Shown one piece after another: positions 11,705 to 22,469 of a stretch of DNA of 64,000 nt. The position numbers and the translations under genes are program-made. Source of the DNA: Ophiocordyceps camponoti-saundersi (nom. inval.) (taxonomy: Eukaryota > Ascomycota > Sordariomycetes > Hypocreales > Ophiocordycipitaceae); assembly GCA_003339415.1 (NCBI GenBank), contig PDHQ01000031.1, positions 15,290 to 79,289 of the forward strand, written 5' to 3'. How positions within the stretch are numbered: the first letter of the stretch is position 1; the number at the start of each line of letters is the position of its first letter. The notes below the pieces were generated by a model. The model saw nothing but the letters and a program-made list of their open reading frames with translations. It had not been told where the DNA came from and ran no database searches.

Positions 11705-12577
11705 ATCGTGACACGTTCCGCATCTTCAGCCGCTCAGGGAAAGCGACGCCTGCACTCGCTCGGCGGTCCACATACTTACAGCGCATTGTTGGTCTTTTAT
11801 TCTCTTCTACATCTCTCGTTTCGACTTCTCAGGCTTTGTTTTCAACAATCTTTTTTCACACCTCCTGTCACGGTTGCTTTAGGCAGACTAGGTACTGATC
11901 CCGGCATGCCACTTAAAGACAGGAAACAGGGGTTTGGGAGACGGGAGGGCCATTTTGCTTCACTGAAACGGCTGGACATAGACAGAAACGGTTGAGTACC
12001 TACCAAACTAAACAACATGGACACTGTATTTAATACGGGAACAAAAGGGCGCGGCTTGGGTACAGCCGCAGCCAGTATACTGACAGGCAGGGGTGTTTTT
12101 CTCTTCTTCTTTCTTCTTTCTTCTTTTCTTTTTCTCCTGTTCCCACTTCCTTATCCTTGTTTTCTACAGACGGTCTTTTATAGAGATGAAAGTTGCTAGT
12201 TGGGGAAAGCGAGCGTGTGCGTTGCAAAGATGGCCAGCTGTTGTGAGGATGAGACTGGATGGTTTTTGCTTGACTCTGCGTGATGCCTGTTGAGGCAGAA
12301 ACTTGTAGAACAAGCCGTTGCCCACCTGCCAGCAGGTACCCAGCTACTAATGCAGTGAATGCTTGCCCTGAGAGAGAGAGGAGGGAACAGAGGTGAACCG
12401 AAGGAGGGACGACGTTCCGATGCCGATGAGGGCACATGTATGTATAGGCGAGCGCATTATGGGGCTTTGGGAGAGGATTTACTCTGCCTTTTTCCAGCTG
12501 CCCGCCCGGTTACCTGCTCCTAGCAAGTACCTACCCAAGTACAGTATATAACTGTTAGCAGCCCGTGATGATCGGTG
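11705..12577. other. Intergenic region
   Basis: No gene is supported. Open frames on both strands (for example 12030-12437 minus) are rich in Ser, Phe and Lys from polypyrimidine tracts. It contains the eS21 3' flank and the upstream region of the unassigned gene. A TATATAA box lies at about 12545. Confidence 0.6.
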
Positions 12578-13604
12578 ATGGATGATGAGGAAGGAAAGGA
12601 GGTGCAAGGGAAGGAGGTGCAGGGGTTGCACTCGCCGAGGAGACAAAGGCCAGCCTCGTCACTTCTTCATCCACTGTCTTCATCACTGTCACGGATGATG
12701 GCGCCGGCAACGAGAAACAGGGCCCGGGACCAGCCGGCAAAGGGTACACAGTCTTCCGGAGCGAAATGTGGGAAAATCAATGGTACTGATGCTTTACGAT
12801 GCATCACAGCAAAGCGAGGCGTGGAGACGCAACACGAAGCAGAAGCGGCAAGCAACAACAATAAGAAGCAGTGCAGAGGCAATGACACCACGCACGAACA
12901 GAGCAACGGTCTCGTTTCTGCTACTGCGGCTTCCAAGGGGGCGACGGCGAAGGGCATCAGGGAGATCAAGAAGGAGATGCGCAAAAAGGCCGATGAGGCA
13001 GCCAAGCAGATGGACATGGAGCTGAGGAAAGAAGCGTGAGTCGCAAGCAGGCGAGATGAGCCTTTGTTGTTGCGGGCCGGCTTCAGCTTCATGATGACTC
13101 TTTATTTAACGTACTTGCACAAAAAACAGGCTGGACAAGCAAATGCCTAGATTCGAGGACTGTTCGCATGCGATTCTCTCGGCGGAAGACAGTCAGACGA
13201 CTTTCCAGACGGCGAAGCGGTGCCTCGCCTCTTTCCAGGCACTGGCTAAAGAATACGAGGCCCTCAACAGCAGCGACAACAAGGTGCAGAGGCCGGCGAG
13301 GCTACAGTGGGATCAGGACAGGAATGACCTCGAGGCTCTAAACCGGGGCGCCACGGGAGCTGCGTTCCGCGTCTTGAACGGTATCGTCATGCCCAGCGCT
13401 TCTGTCGTCGACGCGGGAGCAAAGGACAAGGTCGGCGGGGAGAGCGACGTCGATGCTTTGGCTTACGAGCTTCTGGCTGAGGCGAGGGCTAAGCCGGGGG
13501 ATGCAACTTGGGGGACGATCGCGCAGGGTTATATGAGGGCTCTGTCGGGCGTCGCGGAGCTGCTGGTGGAGGGGACGCAGTCGTCTTCGTCTAAGAGTAC
13601 ATGA
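12578..13604 (+). CDS. Unassigned two-exon protein
   Basis: Two exons (12578-13035 and 13130-13604) encode 310 aa. The intron has a GTGAGT donor and an AAACAG acceptor, and its removal joins a charged helix (IREIKKEMRKKADEAAKQM) to LDKQMPRF in frame. I do not recognise the family. The first 90 residues are low complexity. Residues ~125-160 are a Lys/Glu/Ala-rich helix, possibly coiled coil. The second exon is a regular mixed domain that looks globular and alpha-helical (QTAKRCLASFQALAKEYEAL and a YELLAEARAKPGD segment). There is no signal peptide or membrane segment. The start is uncertain: a TATA-like box only ~33 bp before the first ATG suggests that the in-frame ATG at 12695 may be the real start (271 aa). 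It lies between two ribosomal protein loci on the same strand. Confidence 0.6.
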
Positions 13605-13981
13605 GCCATAGGTGGCTGGCTATACGGATACATGTATGTAAAACATGAGGAGAGATGAAGTGAAGTTGGTGCTTCGATGCTGATGCTGAATATTCATGCA
13701 AGCTTGATGACTCATCCAGACACCTCGGCACGGGAGGAGTTGGGGTCAGTCCTAATACGCTAGTCTATTCCAGGTATAGCCCACTTTTTTCCGCCCACAA
13801 ACCAGCACCAATTCTTTTCACCTCGTTAATCGACCTTCACCAGCAAAAGAGGCGCGAATAAATCTTCGCTCCCCTCACAAACGACTAACAAGCCGCAGGA
13901 ACAGCAGAAACCGGTTCGTCCCCTTGAAACCAGGAGGATTGAATTGTACCGTAACTGACTTTACTCGACCGATCAGGCAAG
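13605..13981. promoter_or_regulatory. Spacer and promoter region of eL15
   Basis: This 377-bp spacer contains the 3' end of the unassigned gene and the promoter and 5' UTR of the eL15 gene. A pyrimidine-rich stretch (13785-13845) precedes the start. No ribosomal-protein box could be named with confidence. Confidence 0.35.
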
Positions 13982-14795
13982 ATGGGTGCTCTCAAATATG
14001 TCGAGGAGCTTCAGAAGAAGAAGCAGTCGGACGTGATGCGGTTCCTGCTTCGAGTCCGTTGCTGGGAGGTACGACGATGACGACTGGCTTTTCATTCATT
14101 CGATGTCCGAATCTGTGGACGAGCGGAAGGCTGCCCCTTCGCTCCGTCTTTGCTATACACTCGTTGAACATTGGCTGAGAGTGCATCAATATAGCTTCGC
14201 CAGTTGAACGTCATCCATCGCGCCTCCCGACCTTCGCGCCCTGACAAGGCTCGCCGTCTCGGCTACAAGGCTAAGCAGGGCTATGTCATCTACCGCGTTC
14301 GTGTCCGGCGTGGAGGTCGCAAGCGCCCTGTGCCCAAGGGTGCCACTTACGGTATGTGAGAAGAGAGAGAGAGAATGGGAGAGAGGGGGGAAAGGCGCTG
14401 ACGAGAACGGTCGTCAACTCTTTACAGGCAAGCCCACGAACCAGGGTGTCAACCAGCTCAAGTACCAACGCTCTCTCAAGGCCACGGCCGAGGAGCGCGT
14501 CGGCCGCCGCTGCGCCAACCTCCGTGTCCTCAACTCGTACTGGATCAACCAGGATTCCACCTACAAGTACTACGAGGTCATCCTCGTCGACCCGCAGCAC
14601 AAGGCGATCCGCATCGACCCGCGCATCAACTGGATCGTCAACCCGGTCCACAAGCACCGCGAGTGCCGCGGCCTCACCGCCACCGGCAAGAAATCCCGTG
14701 GCCTCAACAAGGGCCATCGGTACAACAAGACGCGTGCCGGTCGCAGAAAGACGTGGAAGCGTCACAACACCCTTTCTCTCTGGCGCTACCGATAA
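13982..14795 (+). CDS. RPL15: 60S ribosomal protein eL15
   Basis: There are three exons (13982-14068, 14195-14351, 14428-14795), 203 aa, the family's usual length. Introns of 126 and 76 nt begin GTACGA and GTATGT. The protein begins [20 protein letters not shown] and contains [20 protein letters not shown]. It ends in the basic [10 protein letters not shown] typical of eL15. It is a core large-subunit protein that contacts 28S rRNA, and its fold is needed for early 60S assembly. Codons are strongly biased to C-ending forms in the last exon, as expected for high expression. It is convergent with the Pumilio gene across the assembly gap. Confidence 0.97.
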
Positions 14796-15169
14796 AAGGG
14801 CGAGCGCATCGACATACTCCTGTGTCGCTTCGCCGCCTGCTTTGCGTTTGGCCATTGGGGATGGTGGGATGGAAAGGAGACGAGTGTGTGGATGGGTTCA
14901 TCGTCTTTTTCTCTTCTTCGTCTGCTACTTGTTCTTACGCTTTCCGTAGCTTCGCAAATGATGCATCACGACAAGGCAAACCGAAGAGAAGTAGTAGAGT
15001 CGTCGTCAATATATTCCCTCGTCCGGGCATCATACACACGTCAAAGGCACCCAAGTCTTTTTCCCCCTTTCCCCTTCCCTTTCCCTTCCCCCCCCCCCCC
15101 CCCAAAAAACGAAGACAAACCGGAGACAAGCCGGGCAAAAAAAAAGACTTTGAAGGGGGGGGAAGCGAG
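14796..15169. other. 3' flank of eL15 up to the assembly gap
   Basis: No gene is present. The sequence becomes increasingly simple towards the gap: C/T-rich with a 14-nt C run at about 15090, then A- and G-rich just before the Ns. Confidence 0.7.
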
Positions 15170-15815
15170 NNNNNNNNNNNNNNNNNNNNNNNNNNNNNNN
15201 NNNNNNNNNNNNNNNNNNNNNNNNNNNNNNNNNNNNNNNNNNNNNNNNNNNNNNNNNNNNNNNNNNNNNNNNNNNNNNNNNNNNNNNNNNNNNNNNNNNN
15301 NNNNNNNNNNNNNNNNNNNNNNNNNNNNNNNNNNNNNNNNNNNNNNNNNNNNNNNNNNNNNNNNNNNNNNNNNNNNNNNNNNNNNNNNNNNNNNNNNNNN
15401 NNNNNNNNNNNNNNNNNNNNNNNNNNNNNNNNNNNNNNNNNNNNNNNNNNNNNNNNNNNNNNNNNNNNNNNNNNNNNNNNNNNNNNNNNNNNNNNNNNNN
15501 NNNNNNNNNNNNNNNNNNNNNNNNNNNNNNNNNNNNNNNNNNNNNNNNNNNNNNNNNNNNNNNNNNNNNNNNNNNNNNNNNNNNNNNNNNNNNNNNNNNN
15601 NNNNNNNNNNNNNNNNNNNNNNNNNNNNNNNNNNNNNNNNNNNNNNNNNNNNNNNNNNNNNNNNNNNNNNNNNNNNNNNNNNNNNNNNNNNNNNNNNNNN
15701 NNNNNNNNNNNNNNNNNNNNNNNNNNNNNNNNNNNNNNNNNNNNNNNNNNNNNNNNNNNNNNNNNNNNNNNNNNNNNNNNNNNNNNNNNNNNNNNNNNNN
15801 NNNNNNNNNNNNNNN
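15170..15815. other. Assembly gap (646 N)
   Basis: The bases are unknown. Both edges are low complexity: a G/A-rich edge on the left and (AC)n then (TC)n on the right. The gap probably spans an unresolved simple repeat. It is not exactly a round placeholder size, so it may be an estimated length. Confidence 1.
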
Positions 15816-16018
15816 ACACACACACTCTCTCTCTCTCCTCTCTCCGTCACCTCCGCCCTCTCTCTCCCCCTTTTCTTTCAACCACTGGCTTTCGAAACGA
15901 GGGCTGGGAAGGGGAAGAAGTAGAAGAAGAAGAGGAAGAAGAAAGGGGGGAAAAGGGGGGGGGGGGGGGAAAAAAGGGGCAAAGGCAAGGTGGTCGGCAA
16001 AAGGTCGTTATAAGCCGC

Positions 16019-16053
<35 letters not shown>

Positions 16054-16918
16054 TCAAATCTCAAAGATCATAACTTTTTCCTTAATAGGTGAGAGTTTTT
16101 TCTTTTTTTTTTGCTTCTCTTTTTCTGCTTATACGAAAGAAAAGGGAAGAAAGAAAAACCCCCCCAGTCAAGGAAAGTTTTTTTTTTAAAAAAAAAAATC
16201 TGAATCGCAAGACAGTAGGGGAGGGGAGGGAAGAGAGAGCCTCATAACTCGAGGTTGTGTTTCTTCCGCCGGGGATGAAAATAGGGATGAAGAAGTGAGC
16301 TGGGTAAGAAAGAAAAAAAAAAGGAAGAAATCGAGGATAAAAGGGGGGAAGGGGGAAACAACAACAAACGAAGGCAAAGAGACAGAGATGAAAGAAGATG
16401 GAAATCGTTGCGTCTATGCCCGGTGGCCAGGAGGGTGAGAGAAAAGGGGGGGGTTTTGGGTTCATGTGGTTGACGATCCTAATACAGGTACAGAATGTGG
16501 TCGACTATCTGTCCGTCTCGAGAGAGTGGGAGACACTTCGACCAACGAGCTTTATCTTTTTCTCTTCGTCTTTTTTGTATTCTCTGGCTTTCTTTTCCCC
16601 CCCCTTTAACCCCTTTCTTTTCCCCCTTGGTTAGTGTACACGCAGAGCACCATCTGCCGGTGCTTTGGCGGTTGCATGCAGGAGGAGTGTCGTTGGCACT
16701 GTATTTCTCATGAGACGGTTTTTACATTTCGATAAATGGATTTGGCAAAAAGAAGAAAAAAGAGATGAAGAAGAAAAGAAAGGGGAAAAAAAAAGAGAAA
16801 TTCGTCAATGTCATGACGCTGTCGTAATCGTGCCGCAAGTTCTCATGCCGCTGGACAGCCAAGTGTTGCCCTGAGCGGAGACTTTGCCGGATAGTAGGGC
16901 GGGCGGGGGATCCCCTGC
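15816..16918. other. Low-complexity intergenic region
   Basis: No gene is supported. It contains purine-rich DNA with G runs near 15948-15969, a C run at 16017-16043, A and T runs, and GAAGAAA-type sequence. The final 300 bases are the 3' flank of the Pumilio gene. Translated frames are compositionally extreme. Confidence 0.7.
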
Positions 16919-19900
16919 TTACAGCCACTGAGGCTCGCCTTCGGCAGAATTGTTACCGGGATGGGCAGGCGAGTAGTTGGCAGGTGCCATTTGGTTGAAC
17001 TGAGTCTGCTGGAAGTGCCCTTGCGGGACGGCGTTGCCACCGTACACGGACACGTTCTGACGGCCGCCGCCGCCGCCGCTGTTCGACATGGCCCGAGAGT
17101 GGCCGGGGCGGATCGAGATCTGGCCCTGCGTGTTGTCGGCGGGAGTGGTCTGCCCGCTCGATGCGGCGGTGCCCCGATTGTCGTACTGGGCAATCTTGGC
17201 CTGGATCCGACGTCCATAAGGCGTGTTCCGGATCTGCGGCAGAAGCGGCCGGATCGCCTCTACCAGCCGGTACTTTTGGTGAGGCGTGGCAAACTCGACC
17301 GCAGTCTGGATGACGTAGTTGCCAAACGAATCCCGCAGGTGACGCTCGATTTCCTGCGGCGCGAGGAGCTCGTCCACGATCAAGTCTCTCGACTCTGGCC
17401 CGGCACAGCGAAGGCACTTCTCGACCACATTGGAGCTAAATTTGTGGCGAGAGAGCGAGCCGATGCAGCCCTTAAACGACTGAACCACGGGGTCGGTAAA
17501 GGTGGGCTCATTCAGGTCGATAATGTACTGGACCACGTAGTTGCCAAACGGATCCTGCACCAGAACTCGGGCGTGGTCGGTGATGCGCTCCACCAGCCAG
17601 GCCTTCTGGTGGCCCGAGGCGTGGTCGATGCAGCGCTGCAGCACGCAGCAGCCGTGCCGGTGCGTTCCGACGTCGACGCAGTTGCTGCCGACGGCGTCGA
17701 ATATAAACTGGGCGTCGTTGGCCGCCAGCTTATTGAGGCACTTCTGAATCACGTGGTTGCCGTTGAGATCCTGGATGAGCTCCACCACCCGGAAGCGTAG
17801 AGCCTCGATGATCAGGCGAACCTGCTGCGCCGTGCTGACGAACTCGATCATCTTCTGCAGAGCCCTCGTCCCGTGCTGGTTGAGAGCGATGCGCACCATA
17901 TCCTTCGATGCGTTCTGTATCAAGACCGTCCGCTCGTCGTCGTTGCAGAACTCGAGAAGTTTTTGGCACAGGTAATTTCCAAAAGGATCCATCATGAGCT
18001 CGATGACATGCTGCTTCGTCTCGAGCAGAATCGTCTTGACCTGATCGGCGTTCCTCTCCTCCAGCTTCTTCTGGAGATAGCGGCAGCCGTGTTGATCCTT
18101 GCAAAGATCATAGATCTGACCTCGGAAAGATTCGAGGGGCATGTTGTTGTAGCGCGACATGGCTGACAGCAAATCATCAGCCCTCTCCTCCAAGAGATCG
18201 GCATTCAACAAACCTTCGCTGTCAAGCTGACGACGACTCTGAATCACGCGTGCCTGACTGTCTCGAGATTGTGCGCTCTGGCCAAAGGGCATGGAGCCGA
18301 AGCCGGTGTAGTTCTGAGGCGAGTAGACGGCGCCTCCATTCGCTCCGTTGATGCTCATCTGTTGCATGCCGGCCGCCAACAAGGGCATGCTGAAGTTGCT
18401 GGTGGTGGTGGGGGCGTAGTTACTGGCCGGGTAGAAGGAGGCGTGAAACTGGTTTATGCCGACACTGCTGGTGGGTGAAGCCACGGCAGCGGCCGGCATC
18501 ATGGGCGATGGACTGGTAAGACCAGGTCCGAAAGGGGCAGCGCTAGCCTGGAGAGCCGACTGGATCGTCGGATAGGCGGTACCCTGATCACGGCCACCTG
18601 AGGCGCTGTTATCGCTTGATAGCTCACGGTTGTGCCCACGGTTGGGCAGGGCGCCAGCAGGGATGCGGCCGATGCTGGCGTTGTGGTTATGAAAGTGCTG
18701 CTGCGCGTGGCTATTGGCGTTGGAGCCCATCATGGTCGGCCCAGCCGTGTTCTTCATCGTGGGTACATCGTTAGCAGAGAATGAGCTCTGCAGTCTCGGA
18801 GGGGTAGCAGTCATATTCGAGTGGCTCTGCGAAGTCAAAAGACCAGGAGCCGCCTCGGTCGCATTGCCCGCCAGATACTTGAGATCAAGCGAAGTTCCGA
18901 GGGAGGCGGGTCGACTCCCTGGCGAGGCCATCTCGGTGTTTTGGTTCGGGGACGAGCCGTTCACCGAAGAGAGGCTTTGCTGCGCACGATGGCGGTTGAC
19001 TCGGTTCCAACCGTTGGGACCCGGGGGTTCAGGCTTGGGGGACGGGGAGAGGGCAAGGTCGAGCGCGGCGGATGACGCCGATAACTAAGGAGTGAAGAGG
19101 TGTCAGAAGGAAGAACAACGTCGCGAAGCAGTATCGAAGACGGAGGAGGGGAAAAAAAAAGCGATGTCAGAGGAGAAGGGGAGAAAAGGGCGAACAGGGT
19201 AGGCAGAGAAGACAGGCTCGAAATCGAGCGAACGTTGGTCGCCGCAGTTACCAGCCACAGCGTATAGATGAGCAGCGCAGCAGGTGTGTGGCGGGTCGCC
19301 TACAGGCGGGAAAAAAGAGAGTGTGTGCGAGGAAGAGAGAAAGAGAGAGAGACAGAGAGAATGTGAACGGAAAAGAGGCTAACCATCTGGTCTTCGCGCC
19401 TCACAAGAGTTGGAAAGCTCTCATCGGGAGTCTGGGCCTGGGGGAGCGCCTTGGGCTCCTCGTCTCCGAAAAGGAATCGCGTCGTGTTCGCCTGATCGAT
19501 ATTCATGTCGTACAAACCGTTTCTCGATCTCGTCACGGGCATAGAGTATCGGTTCAGACTAGAGACGAGAACTGCATGTCAGAAGAGGAGGACGAGAGAG
19601 GGAAAGGACAGCTTTTCGGCCGTTGATAGCAGGACTTGGCGGTCGTGTGATGGATGAAAGAGGCCCGCAATCCACTTGCACGGACCACAAATTACAGTGT
19701 GAGTGCAGTCGAGGTGGGAAATATCAGGTTAAAGAGCAAGGGGAGGGGAATGAACATAGCTCCAAGGTCAAAACTTGCTTTGCTCGGGAGAAGAGAGAGC
19801 CCGTCTTGCCAAAGATGAGGGGTTGTGATGCGAGCGTCGAGCCGTTGCTCAGCACATGGCTACGCACTTGCCGCAAGCGAGTCTTGGAACTCCAGGGCCA

Positions 19901-20857
19901 GAGAAACACACAAAACGAGCAAACAGGGCTTGGGTACGGTACTCACGCATTGGTCGATCTGTGGCTCGTGGGATCTTGCCGGACGGCCTCTTCCTTGTCG
20001 TCGTCGTCACTGTCTCGACACGTGGTTAGCACCGGTCGAGACGGTAGGGGATCTTCATACCCATAGCGGTGCTGGACGAGGCCAGCCGGCGGCGACGTCA
20101 GCTGCGAGCCGGAGCGAGCCGGTCGACCATACAGGCCAGGTGGTGAAGCAATGCTCGAGGTCGAGTAGCGATTGGGCTTTGAAAAGATGGTAGGGAAGCC
20201 TGAAGTGTCGTGGTACTCGGGTGGCGTGGTCGGCTCGGACTGGTGGCCTCCGATACGGCCCATCTCCTCCTCCATCTGGGCCAGTTCTTGGGCCTCCCGT
20301 CTCTGCTGCTGGTCTAGTCTCTGCATTTCGAGCTCGAATCGGCGTCGCTGCTCTCGGATTCTTTCATATTCAATCTTTTTCTGCTCTATCTGCAACACTT
20401 CGGTCAGGTCCTCTACCGTGGCGGTCCTAGAGCAAGGGACGACGTTGGAGTGCGCGGTCGACTGCCGTTGCCGGGAGGGAGGTAGGTGACCAACTAGTTG
20501 AACTTTATGCAATGTCTACATGGCGTGGCAGGTCAGCCTAGGTTTGGAGGAGGGTGTGGTAGATAGGTAGGTAGGTAGGCAGGCAGGCAGGTAGGCAGGC
20601 AGGCAGATAGACATGGAAGGGGATCATGGAGGACGAACAGTATAATCTTGAGCCGCGTCCACACGCTGGGGAGGAGAGGCCGAGGGCATTGTCGGGACAC
20701 GGCCCGAGTCGGTGGTGAAGCGTCGAGGCATGTTGGAGCGTGGGTCGTGGGACGTCTGTTGCGGGAGACGGGTGCCGTTGCGAGGAGGCGAGACGTAGGC
20801 CGTCATTGGCGTCTCGTTCCTGGGCGACTGCTGAGAGCGGAAGCGCAGCTCGTCCAT
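16919..20857 (-). CDS. Pumilio-family RNA-binding protein (Puf4-like)
   Basis: There are four exons, about 20857-20639, 20515-19947, 19558-19384 and 19084-16919, giving about 1042 aa. The last two junctions are firm; the first is less sure because its donor is GTTCGT, although a GGCTGAC branch point supports the acceptor. Residues ~106-160 form a Glu/Gln/Arg-rich coiled coil. Eight PUF repeats occupy about residues 632-955. The base-reading residues of repeats 8 to 1 are N/Q, S/E, N/Q, C/Q, N/Q, T/Q, N/Q, C/Q. By the PUF code they predict UGUAU-N-UA, as for yeast Puf4. Repeat 3 has the Puf4-like HGTRALQ. The role expected is binding mRNA 3' UTRs and recruiting deadenylation factors in the cytoplasm. 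The N-terminal ~600 residues are low complexity and probably disordered. Introns 2 and 3 (388 and 299 nt) are long for this window. Confidence 0.9.
20563..20610. repeat. Tetranucleotide repeat (GTAG/GCAG) in Pumilio intron 1
   Basis: A run of GTAG then GCAG units of about 48 bp lies inside the predicted first intron of the Pumilio gene. It is adjacent to the branch-point side. It is probably polymorphic in length. Confidence 0.85.
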
Positions 20858-21833
20858 GGCGGAGGGAGGAGCAAAAGAATTGACACTTCAGAGGCCGTCT
20901 ATCTATCTGAGGGAAAAGTGAGCGAGGTGAAGTGCGACGAGGACAAGAGGAGAGGCGGGGCGAGCGTCGAGGGGTACAAAGGCGTTGTGTGTCTCTCTGT
21001 GGGCCAGACCGGGGGGGGGGGGGGGGGAAGCGGTTGATGAGGGCTGGAGGTTGTCTCGTACTGGGTACTTGATAAGTATGTATGTATGTACGTATGTAGA
21101 AGTGTTTCGTCGTCTTCGTCGTCGTCCTTCTCGTCGTCGTCGACTGTTCGGACGGCCGGCGAGAGACGAAGACCAAGGGGGGTGAGGATTAAAGAGAGGA
21201 CGAAGGGCTTGCCTCTGCTCGGTGGAGGGCAGAGAGCAGAAAGGGGCTGGCTGACGTACTAGCACTGACAATGAGCACAATGCAGCGCGTACCGGTACTT
21301 CTGTCGGGCTGCTCCACTACGCATGCCAGATCGGTACCGGGAACTTGTATGCAGCCTCTCCTCTCGTCTATCAGCCTGTAGCCGCCCGTCTGGAGCCCCG
21401 CCTAGCAATGTGATGGACAGCAGCCCATCTCGAGCGAGCCGTTTGTCTGGGGCGGAGGAGGAAGAGGAGGAGGAGGAGGAGGAGGAGGCTGGGGGGGGCA
21501 AGCATGTACATACATATGTGCGCATGTAGGCAAGTAATGTACATGCCTACCTCCATACATACTGCATAGTAGATGCGTTGTTTGTGCAAATAGGCTACTC
21601 ACACAGGTGTCTGTCACTACACACATACATACATACTGTCTGGCTGCTCGGCTTCACGCACTGGGCACTCGCATTCTCTCAGATGATGGGTGATACCGTG
21701 CAGCAAACGCACTCCTTCTACTCCGTACCTACTATTGAAACAATCTCTTCAGGCTACCCATAGGTGGGCACAGTGGCTGTATTATTACACCAAAGGAAAA
21801 AACCACAAGGGCTGACACAGGCCCCCAAATCCC
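20858..21833. other. Intergenic region and upstream region of the Pumilio gene
   Basis: No gene is supported. It contains a G homopolymer at about 21010-21027, an ATGT/TACG tetranucleotide run at 21075-21098, a GAG-rich run at 21455-21488 and CATA runs near 21625. Short frames are repeats of these units. It provides the 5' UTR and promoter of the Pumilio gene and the 3' end of the secreted protein gene. Confidence 0.6.
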
Positions 21834-22469
21834 TCAGCCCGTCTGTTCAATCATTTCAATGTAATAGCACCAGTGAGACTCGTGATCACTAAAATTCTCA
21901 ACAACTTCACCGTCCGTCTTGGTCGTTCGGAGCCCATATTCGGTCATCTCCTCGATGAAAAGTAAATCTTTGTTCTGAAATTGGCTCCCACAGATAAGGT
22001 GGATTGGCTTCACTTGTGGCGGCGCTCTTTCGCCGGGGCTAAACTTGATGTCAAAAAGCCGGAAACACTTCCAGCCGTCAAGGTCTTCCCAAGAAAAGAC
22101 GTTGTTCGCTACACTGAATGCCCAGTTGCCCTGAGGGTTGACCAAGGCTCGTAAGAAAATAGATCCTTCCCAGAACCTCCACCAAGCAGAGCTGCATTTG
22201 AACATATGACCCTTGTTTCCAGGCTCAACCGGGATGAAATCAGCTTCTGACGAGGTTGTTCCGTGGGTGTGAGTTGAATTTGTAGGCCCCGTCATTTCTG
22301 CTCCCAAAAACTCTGTGTCATTTGGACTGGCTGTCAGAACTTGAGGTTCGGACAGGGTTGCTTCGCCAGAATCGCCAGGCCCTTTTTCGATGTGGTCGAC
22401 CGGTAAAGTGATTGGTTCGGCTACGCTCAGAATGCCTATGGTAATCAGAAGGAGAGAAAGCGACCTCAT
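21834..22469 (-). CDS. Small secreted protein with four cysteines, unknown family
   Basis: This is a single exon of 211 aa. A signal peptide is evident (residues 1 to ~17: MRSLSLLLITIGILSVA). After it comes a Ser/Thr/Glu-rich segment of about 75 residues with one NST glycosylation sequon. A compact C-terminal domain of about 120 residues is rich in Trp, Phe and Asp and has four cysteines (KCSS, KCFR, ICGS, WCYY), enough for two disulfides. I do not recognise the fold. There is no membrane segment or GPI signal. Secretion, small size, even cysteine number and isolation in repeat-rich DNA make an effector or other apoplastic protein a reasonable inference, not a demonstrated one. The codon use looks ordinary, with more A/T at third positions than the housekeeping genes nearby. 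Confidence 0.7.
   Translation of the reverse strand: MRSLSLLLITIGILSVAEPITLPVDHIEKGPGDSGEATLSEPQVLTASPNDTEFLGAEMTGPTNSTHTHGTTSSEADFIPVEPGNKGHMFKCSSAWWRFWEGSIFLRALVNPQGNWAFSVANNVFSWEDLDGWKCFRLFDIKFSPGERAPPQVKPIHLICGSQFQNKDLLFIEEMTEYGLRTTKTDGEVVENFSDHESHWCYYIEMIEQTG

Noticed and set aside
14663..16189. Open frames crossing the N gap
   Set aside because: They are open only because N codons cannot be read as stops.
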